DNA from: Candidatus Saccharimonadota bacterium
Lineage (GTDB): Bacteria; Patescibacteriota; Saccharimonadia; Saccharimonadales; Saccharimonadaceae
Length of the DNA stretch: 7,257 nucleotides
Assembly (NCBI GenBank): GCA_009777365.1
Contig: WRLZ01000033.1
Span: forward strand, 1-7,257
Direction: 5' to 3'
Shown: one piece after another, positions 4,503 to 7,257 of the stretch
Layout of the letters: each line of letters begins with the position of its first letter
How positions within the stretch are numbered: the stretch's first letter is position 1
Program-made: the position numbers and the translations under genes
Notes under the pieces: model-generated
What the model was told of the DNA's origin: nothing
Database searches by the model: none
Seen by the model: the letters and a program-made list of their open reading frames with translations, nothing else

Positions 4503-4808
4503 ATGGAAACACCACTATACATCTTAATCATCATGCTATCAGTAGTCCTGATAGTCTTTCTAATTGTAGCAATTATACTAGGAGTCCAGCTTCTTAAACT
4601 TACCAAACAAATCCAAGGCATAGCCGGCACAGCCAGCAAAATTGCAGATGACGCCAAAGGCGTAGCCGACAACATCAGATCAATCACCACCCCAGCCGCC
4701 ATCGGCGTTGGCATCGCTACGGCGATAGATAAAATACGCTCCAGCGTCCACAACGCAAAATCAGAAAAAGCCGAGGGAAATGGTGCCCCTTCAGGCGAAG
4801 CGCCGTAA
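4503..4808 (+). CDS. Small membrane-anchored helical protein of unknown function
   Basis: The product has 101 residues from ATG 4503. An upstream in-frame ATG at 4464 is excluded because a good promoter (TATAAT 4491-4496) lies between. Residues about 6-30 form one hydrophobic helix (YILIIMLSVVLIVFLIVAII). An alanine-, lysine- and aspartate-rich amphipathic stretch follows (KLTKQIQGIAGTASKIADDAKGVADNIRSI), typical of a coiled-coil or membrane-associated helix. A glycine/alanine-rich segment (AAIGVGIATAIDKI) and a short disordered tail (EGNGAPSGEAP) complete it. The layout recalls YtxH/DUF948-like envelope proteins, but I cannot place it in a family. C-ending codons show it belongs to the resident chromosome. 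It precedes ileS by 88 nt, separated by a strong hairpin, so co-transcription is uncertain. Confidence 0.8.
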   Translation: METPLYILIIMLSVVLIVFLIVAIILGVQLLKLTKQIQGIAGTASKIADDAKGVADNIRSITTPAAIGVGIATAIDKIRSSVHNAKSEKAEGNGAPSGEAP

Positions 4809-4820
4809 GGCTCTTTAGGA

Positions 4821-4849
4821 GCAATTCGGAAATCACATTTTCGAATTGC
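4821..4849. other. 13-bp stem-loop between the small membrane protein gene and ileS
   Basis: The left arm 4821-4833 (GCAATTCGGAAAT) pairs fully with 4837-4849 (ATTTTCGAATTGC), with one G-U pair and a 3-nt loop CAC. No T run follows on the + strand, so it is not a standard terminator. It may be a Rho-dependent or non-canonical end, an mRNA stability element or a protein-binding site ahead of ileS. None of the conserved T-box features, such as the AGGGTGG box, is seen. Confidence 0.65.
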
Positions 4850-4896
4850 GTTCTGCAGCAGATTAATAACCCAAAGAATAACTTAGGAATAATAAA

Positions 4897-7257
4897 ATGA
4901 AGTATAAATCTAATACTCGCCGAAGGGCGAAGGAATATGAGGCGGACATCGCCCAGTGGTGGAAAGACAACAAAACTTTTGAGAAATCAATCAAGCAGAG
5001 AAAAGACGACTACGTTTTCTACGACGGCCCCCCATTCATCACAGGCCTCCCGCACTACGGAACTCTCCTCTCTAGCATCATCAAGGACGCCGTCCCCCGC
5101 TATTACGCCATGAACGGCAAGCGCATCGAGCGCGTCTGGGGCTGGGACTGCCACGGCCTCCCGGCCGAAAACTTCGTCGAGAAACAACTCGGCATCGAAG
5201 ACCGCCGCCAGATCGGCTCTGCCGAACCAATCGAGAAAGACGGCAAATCTCTCCCGCCAATCAGCCTAGAAAAATACATCGAAACCGCCCGCAACTCCAT
5301 GGTCGCCAACTCCGAACTCTGGGAAGGCGTCATTGATCGCATCGGTCGCTGGGTAGATTTCAAGGGTGCTTATAGAACCATGGACAAAGATTTCATGGAA
5401 TCCGTCTGGTGGGCTTTCAAAACTCTTTATGACAAAGGCAAAATCTACGAAGGCCGCAAAGTCCTCATGTACGACACCAAGTTCGCCACCCCCGTTAGCA
5501 AGTCCGAAGTTACCATGGACAACGACGCCTACCAAACCGTCACCGATCCATCCGTCTATGTAATGTTCAAATTGAAAAATGAGGACAAATATCTCCTCGC
5601 CTGGACAACCACCCCCTGGACCCTCCCAGCCAACACCGCCTCCGCCGTCAACCCCAAACTAGAATACATTGAAGTAGAAGTAGAGGATAAAATCTTCATC
5701 TTGGCAAAAGCCGCCGCAGAAAGAGTCCTAGTAGATGAAAAGAAGAAACCCATTGATCACAAAATTATCCGCAAACTAAAAGGTTCAGATTTAATCGGCA
5801 AAAAATACGAACCGCTCTTCGACGATCACGGCAAAGGCGCCCATGAGGTCTACGGCGCCGATTACGTCGAAGCCGAAGCCGGAACCGGCATCGTCCACCT
5901 CGCCCCAATCTTCGGCGAAGAAGACTACGAACTCGCCCTGAAATACAAAATCCCCCTGGTTGACCCCCTAGACGAAAACGGCTATTACACCGAGGGCCCA
6001 TACCAAGGCCTCGAAGTCTGGTCGTCCAACAAAGCCATCGCCAAGGACCTCCTGGAGAAGGGCGTAGTCTGGAAAATCGACTATATCCAACACGAATATC
6101 CCTTCAACCCCCGCTCCAAGCAACGCATCATGTACCGCGCCATCCCTTCCTGGTTCTTCGACGTTCAAGGTTCTAAGCCCCTCATGCTCGAACAAAACGA
6201 AAACATCACCTGGTTCCCGCCTCATATCAAGCACGGCCGCTTCGCCAAAAACATCGACCAAGCCCCAGATTGGAACTTGAGCAGAGACCGCTTCTGGGCT
6301 ACTGCTATGCCAGTTTGGAAAGGCGATCGTGGCACCGTCAAGGTCGTCGGCTCTTATGATGAACTCTACGAACTATCTGGCAAACGCCTCAAGGACTACC
6401 ACCGCCCATGGGTCGACGAAATCACCTTCGAAATCGACGGCGAAAAGTTCACCCGTATTGACAAAGTCCTCGACTGCTGGTTCGAATCTGGCTCCATGCC
6501 TTTCGCCCAATTCCATTATCCATTCGAGAACAAGGAAAAGTTCGAGAAAAACTACCCAGCCAACTTCATCACCGAATACGTCGCCCAAGTCCGCGCCTGG
6601 TTCTACTACGTCCACCTCATCAACACCGCTCTCTTCGGCAAAGAAGCCTTCCAAAACGTCATTGTCACGGGCACAGTCGCCGGCAACGACGGCCGCAAAA
6701 TGAGCAAATCCCTTGGTAATTATACTGACCCAAACGAGCTCATGGATAAATACTCCGCCGACTCCCTCCGCTTCCTCCTCCTTTCCTGTCCACTCCTATC
6801 TGGCGAAGATTTTGCCCTCCAAGACCGAGACGTCGGCGACGTCGCCCGAAAACTCACCATGATCTGGAACATGTACGACTTCTTCACCATGTACGCCGAA
6901 GTCGACGGCTGGGAATATACTGGTGGAACAAACATTGCCGCTCCAACCGATCTGTCGAATCCTTTGGATAAATGGATCATCTCCCGCGCTTTTGAGCTCA
7001 GGAATGTCATCACAAAATTCATGGACGAATACAATCTCCCAGATGCCATGAGTTCAATCTTGCCGTTCATTGATGATGCTTCAAACTGGTTCGTCCGCCG
7101 CTCCCGCCGCCGCTTCTGGAAGTCCGAAGACGACACCGACAAAACCCAAGCCTACGCCACCCTCCATTTCGTCCTCAGCTACACCGCGCTCCTCCTAGCT
7201 CCCTTCACCCCATTCCTCTCCGAAGAACTCTGGCACAAGATGGTTGACGAAAAGAGC
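4897..7257 (+). CDS. ileS: Isoleucyl-tRNA synthetase, 3' end beyond window
   Basis: Class I synthetase that charges tRNA-Ile in the cytosol; 787 codons are present with no stop. Visible motifs in order are PPFITGLPHYGT (HIGH region, 45-56), GWDCHGLPAE (82-91), TTTPWTLPAN of the editing domain (237-246), GTGIVHLAP (329-337), LSRDRFWATAMPVW, DCWFESGSMPFAQ (526-538) and KMSKS (601-605). The start of the anticodon-binding domain follows (DKWIISRAFEL onward, LAPFTPFLSEELW near the edge). GLPHYG, WFESGSMP and the tRNA-like NPRSKQRIMYRAI region resemble the eukaryote-like type 2 IleRS, which is usually mupirocin-tolerant. The HIGH signature reads HYGT, with threonine at the last position. ATG 4897 has an AGGA 8 nt upstream (4885-4888) and an in-frame stop at 4879, so the start is secure. 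No T-box leader is seen. Confidence 0.97.
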   Translation, partial: MKYKSNTRRRAKEYEADIAQWWKDNKTFEKSIKQRKDDYVFYDGPPFITGLPHYGTLLSSIIKDAVPRYYAMNGKRIERVWGWDCHGLPAENFVEKQLGIEDRRQIGSAEPIEKDGKSLPPISLEKYIETARNSMVANSELWEGVIDRIGRWVDFKGAYRTMDKDFMESVWWAFKTLYDKGKIYEGRKVLMYDTKFATPVSKSEVTMDNDAYQTVTDPSVYVMFKLKNEDKYLLAWTTTPWTLPANTASAVNPKLEYIEVEVEDKIFILAKAAAERVLVDEKKKPIDHKIIRKLKGSDLIGKKYEPLFDDHGKGAHEVYGADYVEAEAGTGIVHLAPIFGEEDYELALKYKIPLVDPLDENGYYTEGPYQGLEVWSSNKAIAKDLLEKGVVWKIDYIQHEYPFNPRSKQRIMYRAIPSWFFDVQGSKPLMLEQNENITWFPPHIKHGRFAKNIDQAPDWNLSRDRFWATAMPVWKGDRGTVKVVGSYDELYELSGKRLKDYHRPWVDEITFEIDGEKFTRIDKVLDCWFESGSMPFAQFHYPFENKEKFEKNYPANFITEYVAQVRAWFYYVHLINTALFGKEAFQNVIVTGTVAGNDGRKMSKSLGNYTDPNELMDKYSADSLRFLLLSCPLLSGEDFALQDRDVGDVARKLTMIWNMYDFFTMYAEVDGWEYTGGTNIAAPTDLSNPLDKWIISRAFELRNVITKFMDEYNLPDAMSSILPFIDDASNWFVRRSRRRFWKSEDDTDKTQAYATLHFVLSYTALLLAPFTPFLSEELWHKMVDEKS

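Noticed and set aside
4809..4896. T-box riboswitch ahead of ileS
   Set aside because: The interval is under 90 nt and lacks the specifier-loop architecture and the conserved AGGGTGG box.
5266..7142. Numerous open frames on the - strand and in other + frames across ileS
   Set aside because: All are shadows of the synthetase frame, produced by its biased C-ending codons; none has motifs or start signals.

Overview
The window most resembles a piece of a Saccharibacteria (TM7) / Candidate Phyla Radiation chromosome. The reasons are a eukaryote-like isoleucyl-tRNA synthetase, a proline/glutamine-rich single-pass membrane protein with a pilin-like C-terminal domain, and very strong strand-specific base bias. 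The + strand is C-rich whichever strand is coding: + strand genes use C/A-ending codons and the - strand gene G/T-ending ones. Standard bacterial stops fit, since TGA acts as a stop and is not used in-frame in the synthetase. The assignment is inference from style, not a database match.

Left conserved block (1-2551): the end of an unidentified polytopic membrane protein, then a Nudix hydrolase starting 2 nt after its stop. Convergent to these, with stop codons overlapping by 4 nt, is a 583-codon membrane-anchored protein with its own ribosome-binding site and -10 box.

Central variable block (about 2552-4440): three decayed copies, all on the - strand, of the end of one gene. The peptide core is SGWSG...WFIRGG...GFRG, resembling the C-terminus of a formylglycine-generating-enzyme/C-type-lectin-fold surface protein. 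Between the copies sit two small genes in opposite orientation whose products are related to each other (PDI-x2-DG-x3-EIK-[TS]P). They look like PD-(D/E)xK nucleases of the CdiA C-terminal toxin type. The + strand nuclease gene, with its apparent leaderless promoter and strong terminator, is bracketed by a 33-bp direct repeat with only two mismatches, so it looks like a cassette. This block also carries several hairpins, one like an IS200/IS605 right end, and two consensus promoters with no obvious gene. One of those promoters runs straight into a terminator and could make an RNA of about 50 nt.

Right conserved block (4440-7257): a well-formed extended -10 promoter places transcription at or next to the ATG of a 101-residue membrane/helical protein, suggesting a leaderless mRNA. 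A 13-bp hairpin follows, then ileS, which is cut by the window edge after 787 codons.

The most interesting part is the central block: repeat-bounded nuclease-toxin-like cassettes lying among remnants of a lectin-fold surface gene, with no visible immunity gene, integrase or reverse transcriptase in the window.
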